Positions 16,114 to 24,179 of a stretch of DNA of 38,887 nucleotides are shown piece by piece. The DNA comes from Bacteroidaceae bacterium. Lineage in GTDB: Bacteria; Bacteroidota; Bacteroidia; Bacteroidales; Bacteroidaceae. Position numbers and translations under genes: made by a program. The notes under the pieces were generated by a model. That model did not search any database and was not told the DNA's origin. It saw nothing but the letters and a program-made list of their open reading frames with translations. The stretch covers positions 1 through 38,887 of the forward strand of contig JAFYWH010000065.1 of the NCBI GenBank assembly GCA_017558175.1, given 5' to 3'. Each line of letters opens with the position of its first letter. Position 1 is the first letter of the stretch.

Positions 16114-16200
16114 TGTCATCCAGACGACCATCGGGAGGAAGGATCTCGATAACACAAAGTATAAATGTTCTCGAGATTCTTCGCTTCGCTCTGAATGACA
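16114..16200. repeat. TGTCAT-ended palindromic intergenic element
   Basis: An 87-bp element with terminal inverted repeats TGTCATCCAGA (16114-16124) and CTGAATGACA (16191-16200), and inner inverted arms GGATCTCGA (16141-16149) and TCGAGATTC (16171-16179). The two halves pair imperfectly along their length. It includes GAGCGAAGCGAAGAATCTCGAG on the minus strand, a word I associate with dispersed repeats in many bacterial genomes. It lies inside the thiamine operon between the receptor and pnuT. A spurious ATG in its right end would extend the pnuT frame. Confidence 0.75.
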
Positions 16201-16233
16201 AGTAGTGATTCAAATACTTACTTTAAGAAAAAT

Positions 16234-16794
16234 ATGGTTTTAGAAATTATAGGAACAATCGTTGGTTTGGTATATCTCTGGTTAGAGTATCGGGCCAGTA
16301 TCTATTTATGGATAGCAAGCATCATCATGCCTGCCATCTATATATTCGTATATTATGAAGCCGGACTTTATGCCGATTTCGGCATAAACATCTATTACTT
16401 GGGAGCAGCAGTATATGGCTGGTTGGTATGGAAATATGGCAACAAGGGACAAAACCAGACGGAACTTCCCATCACCAGAATGCCCAAACGGAATTGGCTG
16501 AAGGCAGGAATTGTATTCCTCGTGGCCCTGTTCCTCATAGCCGGAGTATTGATAAACTACACGGATAGCAATGTGCCTTGGTGGGATGCCTTCACCACGG
16601 CCTTGAGCATCATCGGCATGTGGATGCTTGCCCGCAAGTATTTGGAACAATGGTGGGTGTGGATTGTGGTCGATGCGGTGTGTGTAGGGCTTTATATATA
16701 TAAGGAATTATATTTTACCGCCGGTCTTTATGCACTTTACGCCATAATCGCTATCTTTGGATGGTTGAATTGGAAAAAACTGATGAAAATATGA
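16234..16794 (+). CDS. pnuT: PnuC-family thiamine transporter PnuT
   Basis: A 186-residue inner-membrane protein of the PnuC vitamin-transporter family with about seven hydrophobic segments. The signature LEQWWVWIVVDAVCVGLYIYK corresponds to the W-x-x-W substrate region of PnuC proteins. PnuC itself takes nicotinamide riboside; here the THI riboswitch and overlapping thiamine pyrophosphokinase gene point to the thiamine-specific branch called PnuT. The start is ATG 16234, because the longer frame from 16195 would begin inside the palindromic repeat. The stop codon overlaps the next start by 4 bp (ATGA), implying translational coupling. Confidence 0.9.
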   Translation: MVLEIIGTIVGLVYLWLEYRASIYLWIASIIMPAIYIFVYYEAGLYADFGINIYYLGAAVYGWLVWKYGNKGQNQTELPITRMPKRNWLKAGIVFLVALFLIAGVLINYTDSNVPWWDAFTTALSIIGMWMLARKYLEQWWVWIVVDAVCVGLYIYKELYFTAGLYALYAIIAIFGWLNWKKLMKI

Positions 16795-17405
16795 AAGAAA
16801 TAGATGCCGTAATTCTGGCCAATGGAGACTATCCTTCGGCTTCCACCCCCTTGCAGATATTGAAGGAGGCTCCCTACGTGGTTTGTTGCGACGGAGGAGC
16901 CAACGAGCACATCGCCAAAGGGTATTTGCCGGACATCATCATAGGCGATGGGGATTCACTAAGTGAAGAAAACCGCATAAAGCATGCTTCACTCATCCAT
17001 CATAATCCCGACCAGGAAACCAACGACCAGACCAAGGCCGTTCAGTATCTGCTATCGAATGGTAAAAAAAGAATCGCCATTGTCGGCGCTACAGGCAAGC
17101 GTGAAGACCACACCATAGGCAACATCAGCCTACTGATGGAATACATGCGAATGGGAGCAGAAGTACGTAGCTATACGGACTATGGCGTTTTTGTTCCTTG
17201 TAAGGATACTTGTTCGTTCGAATGCAGAAAAGGCCAACAGGTTTCCATCTTCAACTTTACCGCCAAAGGACTGAAAGAAAAAGGCCTTGCCTACCCGATT
17301 TATGATTTCACAATCTGGTGGCAAGGCACTTTGAATACTTGTACAGATACCTCCTTCACCATTGAGGCAGAAGGAGAATATCTGGTATTTCTTAATTATA
17401 AGTAA
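16791..17405 (+). CDS. thiN: Thiamine pyrophosphokinase
   Basis: A 204-residue cytoplasmic enzyme that converts thiamine and ATP to thiamine pyrophosphate and AMP. Motifs seen are CCDGGAN, DIIIGDGDSL, DQETNDQTKAV and GATGKREDHTIGNI, which form the nucleotide and Mg2+ sites of the family. The usual GDFDS is GDGDS here. Its product is the ligand of the riboswitch at the head of the operon, giving feedback. It starts inside the pnuT stop codon. Its last 10 bp overlap the 3' end of the minus-strand CoA-transferase gene, leaving no room for a terminator between the convergent genes. The family is also called Tnr3-like in Bacteroidetes. Confidence 0.93.
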   Translation: MKEIDAVILANGDYPSASTPLQILKEAPYVVCCDGGANEHIAKGYLPDIIIGDGDSLSEENRIKHASLIHHNPDQETNDQTKAVQYLLSNGKKRIAIVGATGKREDHTIGNISLLMEYMRMGAEVRSYTDYGVFVPCKDTCSFECRKGQQVSIFNFTAKGLKEKGLAYPIYDFTIWWQGTLNTCTDTSFTIEAEGEYLVFLNYK

Positions 17406-18892
17406 TCATTCCAATTAACCAAACGCATATCGCCCTTCTTCAACAAGGCATCGTGCATAGCCAATGCAGCATTGATGCGGTGCGAAGTATGTCCCTTGGA
17501 TGCAATCTTCAAGTAATCCCACAAGAGTTCTCTATAGTCCGGATGTGCACAATTTTCGATGATAGTCTTGGCACGTTCGGCTGGGCTCTTACCACGAAGG
17601 TCGGCAATACCTTGTTCGGTGATGAGGATGTTCACATCGTGTTCGGTCTGGTCATGGTGTGAAACCATCGGAACGATAGCACTGATCTTGCCTTCCTTGG
17701 CTACTGACGGACAAGAGAAGATAGAGATAAAGGCATTGCGAGTAAAGTCACCCGAACCACCTACCCCGTTCATCATCTTGGTTCCGGCAATGTGTGTAGA
17801 GTTTACATTACCATAAATGTCGGCTTCGATAGCGGTATTCATGGAAATGATACCCAAACGACGGACTACTGCCGGATGGTTAGAGATTTCAGACGGACGG
17901 ATAATCAATTTATTCTTGAAGAAGTCGAAGTCATCGTAAATGCCTTGCAAACATTCGTTGGTTACACTCAAAGAACATGTACTACCGAACTTCACGCGAC
18001 CGGCACGAATCAAGTCAACTACCGCTTCCTGCAATACTTCGGTGTACATTTCGAAATCAGGCACATCCGGATTGCTACCCAAAGCACCGAGTACGGCATT
18101 GGCAATATTACCTACACCACTCTGCAAAGGAAGGAAAGTTGGAGGGATGATGCCACGCTTCATGTCCGAAAGGAGGAATTCGGCTACATTCTGTCCAATC
18201 TTGTCGGTAACAGGATCTGGAGCGGTAAATCCACGTGCTTCATCCGGAATGTTTACTTCCACGATACCTACAATCTTCTTCGGGTCTACTTGCAAGTAAG
18301 GCAAACCGATACGGTCGCTCGGATGATAAACCGGAATTTCACGACGGTAAGGAGGGTCAATCGGTTCGTATACGTCGTGCAAACCGATACAATCGGTACC
18401 ACGGTGAGCCGCATTCAATTCGATAATGATATGGTCGGCCAAGCGGGCAATGGTTGGAGAGATACCACCACCAGCAGTCAAATAAATCTTACCATCAGGA
18501 GTAACATGACATGCTTCGATGATAGCTACATTCATCTTACCATAATATCCATAACGGATTTCTTGTGCCATCTGTGAAAGGTGGATGTCGTTGTATGCCA
18601 CTTCACCATTGTTCACTGCCTTACGGAAGTCTGCATTGGTAGTATAAGGTGCACGATAGCGGATAGCCTTGGCACGGATCAATTCACCATCGGCAGAATC
18701 ACCAGTAGATGCACCGGTGAAGATACCAATCTGGAAAGGACGGCCAGCTTCGTGTTCGGCAATCGCTAATTTTGCAATCTCAGGAGTAACGGCTTTCGGA
18801 GAACCGGCTGGAGTAAATCCACTGAGGCCCACATTGTAACCGTGCTTGATATAGCTGGCGGCTTCGGCCGCTGAAATAATATTAAATGCCAT
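17396..18892 (-). CDS. Acetyl-CoA hydrolase/transferase family; probable succinyl-CoA:acetate CoA-transferase
   Basis: A 498-residue class I CoA-transferase related to Cat1/AarC/ScpC. The family swaps CoA between acetate, succinate and propionate; in Bacteroidetes this fits succinate and propionate fermentation. QSGVGNIANAV (257-267) forms the oxyanion and CoA-binding loop, and E285 in YTEVLQ is the likely catalytic glutamate by comparison with AarC context (inference). GGSGDF and the H-H-D motif near 410 also match the family. Full length is normal. It follows a small membrane-protein gene by 18 bp, so both probably share the promoter at 19286. Confidence 0.9.
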   Translation of the reverse strand: MAFNIISAAEAASYIKHGYNVGLSGFTPAGSPKAVTPEIAKLAIAEHEAGRPFQIGIFTGASTGDSADGELIRAKAIRYRAPYTTNADFRKAVNNGEVAYNDIHLSQMAQEIRYGYYGKMNVAIIEACHVTPDGKIYLTAGGGISPTIARLADHIIIELNAAHRGTDCIGLHDVYEPIDPPYRREIPVYHPSDRIGLPYLQVDPKKIVGIVEVNIPDEARGFTAPDPVTDKIGQNVAEFLLSDMKRGIIPPTFLPLQSGVGNIANAVLGALGSNPDVPDFEMYTEVLQEAVVDLIRAGRVKFGSTCSLSVTNECLQGIYDDFDFFKNKLIIRPSEISNHPAVVRRLGIISMNTAIEADIYGNVNSTHIAGTKMMNGVGGSGDFTRNAFISIFSCPSVAKEGKISAIVPMVSHHDQTEHDVNILITEQGIADLRGKSPAERAKTIIENCAHPDYRELLWDYLKIASKGHTSHRINAALAMHDALLKKGDMRLVNWNDYL

Positions 18893-18910
18893 AATGATAA
18901 TATGTTTTTG

Positions 18911-19258
18911 TTAGTATTTTCGGTTAAATATTTCTGAGTAGATGAATGCGCGTCTTGCTTCCTCCTTGCGAGTCAAACTGATCTTCTTTTTCTTTTCGGG
19001 TGAAGCCTTTGGTTGAGGCTTAGGTTCAACAGGAGGGACAGATGAAAAACGTGCTGATGTTTTCTTTCGAACGCGGACAGATTGTTGGGAAGGAGCCACA
19101 GGCTTTTCTTCTTCCTGAAGCAGGATTTCAGGAAACATGTCTTCCAGCACCTCCTGAGGAGAAGCTGAAGTCGGCTTTTTCTTGTTCTTGGCATTTTGCC
19201 CGATAACGGCAATGACCATAGCCCCCACAAATATTAAAATTTGTACAATCTCTTCCAT
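18911..19258 (-). CDS. Small membrane-anchored protein of unknown function
   Basis: A 115-residue protein that I cannot assign to a characterised family. Residues 3-20 (EIVQILIFVGAMVIAVIG) form one transmembrane or signal-anchor helix, followed by a Lys/Pro/Glu-rich, probably disordered cytoplasmic linker. It ends in a distinct charged block, TRKEEARRAFIYSEIFNRKY, which looks like a conserved interaction tail. It is the first gene of a probable two-gene unit with the CoA-transferase (18-bp gap) and has a good upstream promoter. Confidence 0.8.
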   Translation of the reverse strand: MEEIVQILIFVGAMVIAVIGQNAKNKKKPTSASPQEVLEDMFPEILLQEEEKPVAPSQQSVRVRKKTSARFSSVPPVEPKPQPKASPEKKKKISLTRKEEARRAFIYSEIFNRKY

Positions 19259-19285
19259 TAGTATTATTGGTTAGAAGGAATAGGA

Positions 19286-19317
19286 CAAAGTTAAAAATTA
19301 ATTTCTGATAAAAGCAA
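19286..19317 (-). promoter_or_regulatory. Promoter of small membrane protein/CoA-transferase unit
   Basis: On the minus strand TTG (19315-19317) is followed after 21 bp by TAACTTTG (19286-19293), a good Bacteroidetes promoter 28 bp before the ATG at 19258. Confidence 0.7.
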
Positions 19318-19335
19318 CAAAAGGGCATAAAAAAA

Positions 19336-19361
19336 GGAAGAGAACTTCGCAGCTGTCTTCC
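19336..19361. other. Hairpin in divergent intergenic region, not assigned
   Basis: GGAAGA (19336-19341) and TCTTCC (19356-19361) form a 6-bp stem. An A-run lies to the left and CCCTATTTTTT to the right, so it could terminate in either direction, yet no recognised gene ends here. Both flanking genes point away. It is followed by a 19-codon frame beginning at 19388. Confidence 0.4.
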
Positions 19362-19387
19362 CCTATTTTTTAACCTAAACCTTAACT

Positions 19388-19447
19388 ATGAAAAAATCTA
19401 ATGTTTTCTGCGTGCAAATATGCGAATTTAGTTTGAAAAAGCCCTAA
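19388..19447 (+). CDS. Possible 19-residue leader or small peptide
   Basis: ATG at 19388 opens MKKSNVFCVQICEFSLKKP and stops at 19447. It is preceded by TTTTTTAACCTAAACCTTAACT, a leader-like A/T-rich stretch after a hairpin. No promoter is evident before it and the maturase promoter follows it. It may be a chance frame; it is listed because nothing else explains this 298-bp gap (19259-19556). Confidence 0.2.
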   Translation: MKKSNVFCVQICEFSLKKP

Positions 19448-19525
19448 TCAATGCATAAAAAAGTTCATCCATTATGATTCTTTAACAAGAAGACTTAAAT
19501 TCTTTCATTTCTTAGAAATTAATTC

Positions 19526-19533
19526 TATTTTTG
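19526..19533 (+). promoter_or_regulatory. -7 box of sulfatase maturase gene (TATTTTTG)
   Basis: TATTTTTG matches TAnnTTTG, 23 bp before the ATG at 19557. No spaced TTG is apparent. Confidence 0.6.
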
Positions 19534-19556
19534 TGCAAATTTGAAAAACTACAATT

Positions 19557-20783
19557 ATGAAAACCACATTAGCACCTTTTGCCAAGCCACTTTATGTCAT
19601 GGCGAAGCCGATAGGCGCCACCTGCAACTTGGCATGCGACTATTGTTACTATTTGGAAAAGGCCAACCTATATAAGAACGCTCCCAAACAAGTAATGAGT
19701 GACGAATTGCTGGAAAAGTTCATCCGCGAATACATCGGCTCTCAAACGATGCCTCAAGTAATGTTTACATGGCACGGAGGTGAAACCTTGATGCGCCCCC
19801 TCTCCTTTTACAAACGGGTAGTAGAATTGCAGAAACGATATGCGGGAGGAAGAACCATCGAAAATTGTATCCAAACCAATGGCACATTGCTTAACGACGA
19901 ATGGTGTGCCTTCTTCCGGGAAAACAATTGGTTGGTGGGCGTTTCCATCGATGGTCCTCAAGAGTTCCACGATGAATATCGACGCAACCGACAAGGTCGC
20001 CCATCATTTATAAAGGTAATGCAAGGCATCAATCTTCTGAAAAAGCACGGAGTGGAATGGAATGGGATGGCAGTAATCAATGATTACAATGCCGACTTTC
20101 CGTTGGAGTTCTATCGCTTCTTTAAAGAAATCGGTTGTCATTATATTCAGTTCGCTCCCATCGTAGAACGCATATCCCGCCATACAGATGGCCGACATTT
20201 GGCCACTCCCCTTCAGCAAGAAGATAAGTTGGCGGATTTCTCTATCACTCCCGAGCAATGGGGAAATTTCCTTTGCGCCCTTTTCGATGAATGGGTGCGT
20301 CAAGATGTAGGCACTTATTTCATTCAGCTGTTCGATTCCACATTGGCCAATTGGGTAGGCGAACAACCGGGTGTATGCTCCATGGCAAAAACCTGTGGAC
20401 ATGCCGGCGTCATCGAATTCAATGGTGATGTCTATGCTTGCGACCATTATGTCTTCCCTGAATTCAAGTTAGGGAACATCTACGAAAAGACTTTGGTAGA
20501 GATGATGTATAGCGAGCGTCAGCAAACCTTCGGTCAAGACAAGTATCAGAAGCTCCCTACACAATGCAAAGAATGCGAATTCCTCTTTGCCTGCAATGGC
20601 GAATGTCCCAAGAACCGATTTGCCACAACAAGCAATGGAGAGCCCGGATTGAACTATCTTTGTAAAGGATATCATCAGTTCTTCAGCCATGTTGCTCCGT
20701 ATATGGACTTCATGAAACGGGAATGGTTGGCCGAACGCGCCCCTTCCAATGTAATGAACGCCATTCGTGAAGGACGAATTTAG
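19557..20783 (+). CDS. chuR: Anaerobic sulfatase-maturating enzyme (radical SAM, SPASM domain)
   Basis: A 408-residue cytoplasmic radical SAM enzyme that oxidises the Ser or Cys in the C/S-x-P/A-S-R motif of sulfatases to formylglycine before export. The SAM cluster motif is C23-x3-C27-x2-C30 (CNLACDYC), followed by TWHGGETLMRPLSFY. The C-terminal SPASM domain binds two more Fe-S clusters with Cys residues in CSMAKTCGHAG, GDVYACDHYV, CKECEFLFACNGECPKNRF. These are hallmark anSME motifs. Its likely client in this window is the Ser73-type sulfatase at 3957-5477. In B. thetaiotaomicron the orthologue is called ChuR. It is followed by a tricorn-like gene with its own promoter. Confidence 0.95.
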   Translation: MKTTLAPFAKPLYVMAKPIGATCNLACDYCYYLEKANLYKNAPKQVMSDELLEKFIREYIGSQTMPQVMFTWHGGETLMRPLSFYKRVVELQKRYAGGRTIENCIQTNGTLLNDEWCAFFRENNWLVGVSIDGPQEFHDEYRRNRQGRPSFIKVMQGINLLKKHGVEWNGMAVINDYNADFPLEFYRFFKEIGCHYIQFAPIVERISRHTDGRHLATPLQQEDKLADFSITPEQWGNFLCALFDEWVRQDVGTYFIQLFDSTLANWVGEQPGVCSMAKTCGHAGVIEFNGDVYACDHYVFPEFKLGNIYEKTLVEMMYSERQQTFGQDKYQKLPTQCKECEFLFACNGECPKNRFATTSNGEPGLNYLCKGYHQFFSHVAPYMDFMKREWLAERAPSNVMNAIREGRI

Positions 20784-20793
20784 ATAGACATTT

Positions 20794-20823
20794 TTGTGTG
20801 TTGAATGATTTTCCTTAACTTTG
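20794..20823 (+). promoter_or_regulatory. Consensus promoter of tricorn-like gene
   Basis: TTG at 20794-20796 and TAACTTTG at 20816-20823 are separated by exactly 19 bp, an ideal Bacteroidetes promoter. The start codon lies 22-28 bp downstream. Confidence 0.8.
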
Positions 20824-20845
20824 TCAAAAATAATCTTAAAGAATA

Positions 20846-23800
20846 ATGTATATGAAAAAACTACTCACTTGTATGGCCTTTGGTATGGCTACTTTGGCCG
20901 GCCAGGCAGTAACACCGCTTTGGTTGCGTGATGTACAAGTATCTCCAGATGGTTCGTCTGTTGCTTTCTGCTACAAGGGCGATATCTATACGGTAGGTAC
21001 TCAAGGAGGAACCGCAAAGCGATTGACTACTCACAATTCATTTGATTGTAATCCTATTTGGTCACCAGACGGAAAGCAGATTGCTTTTGCCAGCGACCGT
21101 GACGGTAACTTCGACATTTACATCATGCCTGCAGATGGCGGTAGTGCCAAGAAGTTGACTAAGCACTCGGCTTCGGAATTACCATCGTCTTTCACTCCTG
21201 ATGGCAAGTATGTGGTATTCTCGGCTGCTATCCAAGACCCTGCCGAAAGTGCCCTCTTCCCAAGTGCTGCCATGACCGAATTATATAAGGTACCTGTAAC
21301 AGGTGGCCGTACCTTGCAAGTCATTGCTACACCAGCCGAACAAGTATGTTACATGCCGGATGGAAAGTCATTCCTCTATCAAGATCGTAAGGGTGTAGAA
21401 GACGAATGGCGTAAACACCACACTTCATCGGTTACTCGTGACATTTGGTTGTACGATGCCAAGACTGGCAAGCATGCAAACTTGACCAACATTGGTGGTG
21501 AAGACCGTGACCCATCGTTGGCTCCTGATGGCAAGACCGTTTATTTCTTGAGCGAACGCAAAGGTGGCACCATGAATGTATATTCTATGGATGTGAACAG
21601 CCCGAAGGAAATCAAGTCGGTGACTTCTTTCAAGACTCACCCGGTACGTTTCCTTTCTGTCAGCAACAAGGGATTGCTCTGCTATGCTTACGATGGCGAG
21701 ATTTATCTTCAGGAAGCGAATGGAAAGGCTAAGAAGTTGGCCATCGACATCACTCGCGATGATAGCGAACAGATTGCCGAATTGAAGGTTGCTGGTGCTC
21801 GCTCGGCAACCGTATCGCCAGATGGCAAGCAGATTGCATTCGTTTATCGTGGCGAAGTATTCGTTACATCTACCGACTATGCCACTACCAAGCAGATTAC
21901 TCATACTCCAGCTGCTGAAGAAGGTGTAGCATTCGGTCCGGATAACCGCACATTGGCATACGGAACAGAACGCAACGGCAATTGGGAATTGGTTATTGCC
22001 AAGATAGAACGTAAGGAAGATCCGAACTTCGCCAATGCTACTCTTATCAAGGAAGAAATCATTCTTTCATCGGATAAGATTGAACGTAGCTATCCATCGT
22101 TCTCACCGGATGGTAAGGAATTGGCCTTCATTCAAGATCGTCGCAAGTTGATGGTCGTAAACCTCGACACCAAGAAGGTACGTCAGATTACCGATGGAAC
22201 TTATTGGCCAAGCACAGGAGGCGGTTTCGAATACCAATGGAGTCCTGACGGAAAGTGGTTCGCACTTTGCTTCAATGGCAACAAGCATGACCCTTATTAC
22301 GATATAGGTATTGTAAGCGCACAAGGTGGTGAAATTACCAACTTGACCAATAGCGGTTACACCAGCGGTTCTCCTCGTTGGGTGATGGATGGCAATGCCA
22401 TACTCTTTACCAGCGAACGTTATGGTATGCGTAACCATGCTTCTTGGGGTTCTATGGAAGACGTATTCCTTTGCTTTGTTAACCAAGACGCATACGACAA
22501 GTATCGTTTGAGCAAGGAAGATTACGAACTCTTGAAGGAAGTTGAAAAGGAACAGGAAAAGCTGAAGAAGGGTGGCGACAAGAAAGATGCCAAGAAGGAA
22601 GATGTAAAGAAAGAAGAAAAGAAAGACGAGGCAAAAGATATCGTAATGGAACTGAATGGTATCCAAGACCGTATTGTTCGCTTGACTCCAAATTCTTCTT
22701 CATTGGGTAATGCTATCATCGACAAGAAGGGCGAAAATCTTTATTACACCGCTTCGTTTGAAGGTGGTATGGACCTTTGGAAACTCGACCTTCGCAAGAA
22801 GGATGTGAAGTTGGCCAACAAGAACGTAGGTTATGCTAACTTTGAAATGAGCAAGGATGGCAAGAATATCTTCCTCCTCGGCGGACGCATGCAGAAGATG
22901 GATGCTACATCGGGCAAGCTCACTCCTATTACTTATACGGCTAACCTTGAAATGGACTTGGCTGCTGAGCGCGAAGCCATGTTCGACCATGTATATCAGC
23001 AACAGAAGAAGCGTTTCTATAACGTGAACATGCACGGTGTGGATTGGGATGCCATGTGTGCTGCTTATCGCAAGTTCTTGCCACATATCAATAACAATTA
23101 CGACTATGCAGAATTGTTGAGCGAATTGTTGGGTGAATTGAACGTATCACACACAGGTGGTCGTTACCGTCCGGTTGCTAATGGTTATGCAACAGCTAAC
23201 CTCGGTTTGTTCTACGACTGGAAGCACGAAGGCAAGGGCCTCAAGGTAGACGAAGTGGTAGCAGGCAGTCCGTTCGACAACTCTCGTAGCCAGATGAAGG
23301 CAGGTGTCATCATCGAAAAGATCAATGGCGTAGAAATCGATTCGAACACCGACCCTAACCTCTTGTTGAACGACCAGTCGAAGAAGAAGACATTGGTATC
23401 ACTTTACAACCCTCAGACAAAGGAACGCTGGGAAGAAGTGGTATTGCCTATCAGCAGTGGCGAATTCAATACATTGCTCTATAACCGTTGGGTAAAGCAA
23501 CGTGCAGCCGATGTAGAAAAGTGGTCGAATGGCCGTTTGGGTTATGTACATATCCAGTCGATGGGTGACCCAAGCTTCCGTGGCGTTTACTCGGATATCT
23601 TGGGTAAGTACAACCATTGCGATGGTATCGTAATCGACACTCGTTTCAATGGTGGTGGCCGTTTGCACGAAGATATCGAAATCTTGTTCAGCGGTAAGAA
23701 ATACCTCACTCAGGTAATTCGCGGTCAGGAATCATGCGACATGCCGAGCCGTCGTTGGAACAAGGCAAGTATCATGCTCCAGTGCGAATCGAACTATAGT

Positions 23801-24091
23801 AACGCACATGGCACTCCATGGGTATACAAGTTCAAGGAAATGGGTAAGCTGGTAGGTGCTCCGGTACCGGGAACCATGACTACCGTATCGTGGGAAACCA
23901 TGCAAGATCCTACATTGATATTCGGTATTCCAGTAGTAGGCTATCGCAAGGCCGATGGCACTTACTTGGAAAACGACCAGTTGGAACCGGATGTTCATGT
24001 ATTGAACGACCCTGCTACTGTAGTGAAGGGTGAAGACACTCAGTTGAAGGTAGCAGTTGAAACCTTGATGAAGGATTTGGGTTTGAAGTAA
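20846..24091 (+). CDS. Tricorn-like S41 peptidase with beta-propellers and PDZ domain
   Basis: A 1081-residue exported protein resembling tricorn protease. A signal peptide (1-21) is followed by TolB/WD40-like beta-propeller blades, marked by repeated SPDGK words to about residue 540, a Lys/Glu-rich linker (about 560-600), a second propeller remnant, a PDZ domain (about 800-860) and the S41 catalytic domain. Tricorn-type catalytic residues fit H769 in VSHTGG, S985 in NYSNAHG and E1017 in SWETMQD (inference by motif position). Tricorn normally has Ser-Asp; here the nucleophile is followed by Asn. The archaeal enzyme trims peptides released by the proteasome; in Bacteroidetes the export signal implies a periplasmic peptidase. 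The start could be ATG 20846 or ATG 20852. A strong terminator follows. Confidence 0.88.
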   Translation: MYMKKLLTCMAFGMATLAGQAVTPLWLRDVQVSPDGSSVAFCYKGDIYTVGTQGGTAKRLTTHNSFDCNPIWSPDGKQIAFASDRDGNFDIYIMPADGGSAKKLTKHSASELPSSFTPDGKYVVFSAAIQDPAESALFPSAAMTELYKVPVTGGRTLQVIATPAEQVCYMPDGKSFLYQDRKGVEDEWRKHHTSSVTRDIWLYDAKTGKHANLTNIGGEDRDPSLAPDGKTVYFLSERKGGTMNVYSMDVNSPKEIKSVTSFKTHPVRFLSVSNKGLLCYAYDGEIYLQEANGKAKKLAIDITRDDSEQIAELKVAGARSATVSPDGKQIAFVYRGEVFVTSTDYATTKQITHTPAAEEGVAFGPDNRTLAYGTERNGNWELVIAKIERKEDPNFANATLIKEEIILSSDKIERSYPSFSPDGKELAFIQDRRKLMVVNLDTKKVRQITDGTYWPSTGGGFEYQWSPDGKWFALCFNGNKHDPYYDIGIVSAQGGEITNLTNSGYTSGSPRWVMDGNAILFTSERYGMRNHASWGSMEDVFLCFVNQDAYDKYRLSKEDYELLKEVEKEQEKLKKGGDKKDAKKEDVKKEEKKDEAKDIVMELNGIQDRIVRLTPNSSSLGNAIIDKKGENLYYTASFEGGMDLWKLDLRKKDVKLANKNVGYANFEMSKDGKNIFLLGGRMQKMDATSGKLTPITYTANLEMDLAAEREAMFDHVYQQQKKRFYNVNMHGVDWDAMCAAYRKFLPHINNNYDYAELLSELLGELNVSHTGGRYRPVANGYATANLGLFYDWKHEGKGLKVDEVVAGSPFDNSRSQMKAGVIIEKINGVEIDSNTDPNLLLNDQSKKKTLVSLYNPQTKERWEEVVLPISSGEFNTLLYNRWVKQRAADVEKWSNGRLGYVHIQSMGDPSFRGVYSDILGKYNHCDGIVIDTRFNGGGRLHEDIEILFSGKKYLTQVIRGQESCDMPSRRWNKASIMLQCESNYSNAHGTPWVYKFKEMGKLVGAPVPGTMTTVSWETMQDPTLIFGIPVVGYRKADGTYLENDQLEPDVHVLNDPATVVKGEDTQLKVAVETLMKDLGLK

Positions 24092-24121
24092 CTCCAGATA
24101 AAGACACAACCTGATATTCGG

Positions 24122-24158
24122 AAAGCGTTCTTGGCGATTGGCCAAGGACGCTTTTTTT
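24122..24158 (+). terminator. Terminator of tricorn-like gene
   Basis: AAAGCGTTCTTGG (24122-24134) pairs with CCAAGGACGCTTT (24142-24154), with one G-U pair, followed by a T-run to 24158. Confidence 0.9.
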
Positions 24159-24179
24159 GATGTCCAATTCATCGAACCA

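Noticed and set aside
16195..16233. Longer pnuT frame from ATG 16195
   Set aside because: It begins inside the palindromic repeat and adds a polar stretch absent from PnuC proteins.
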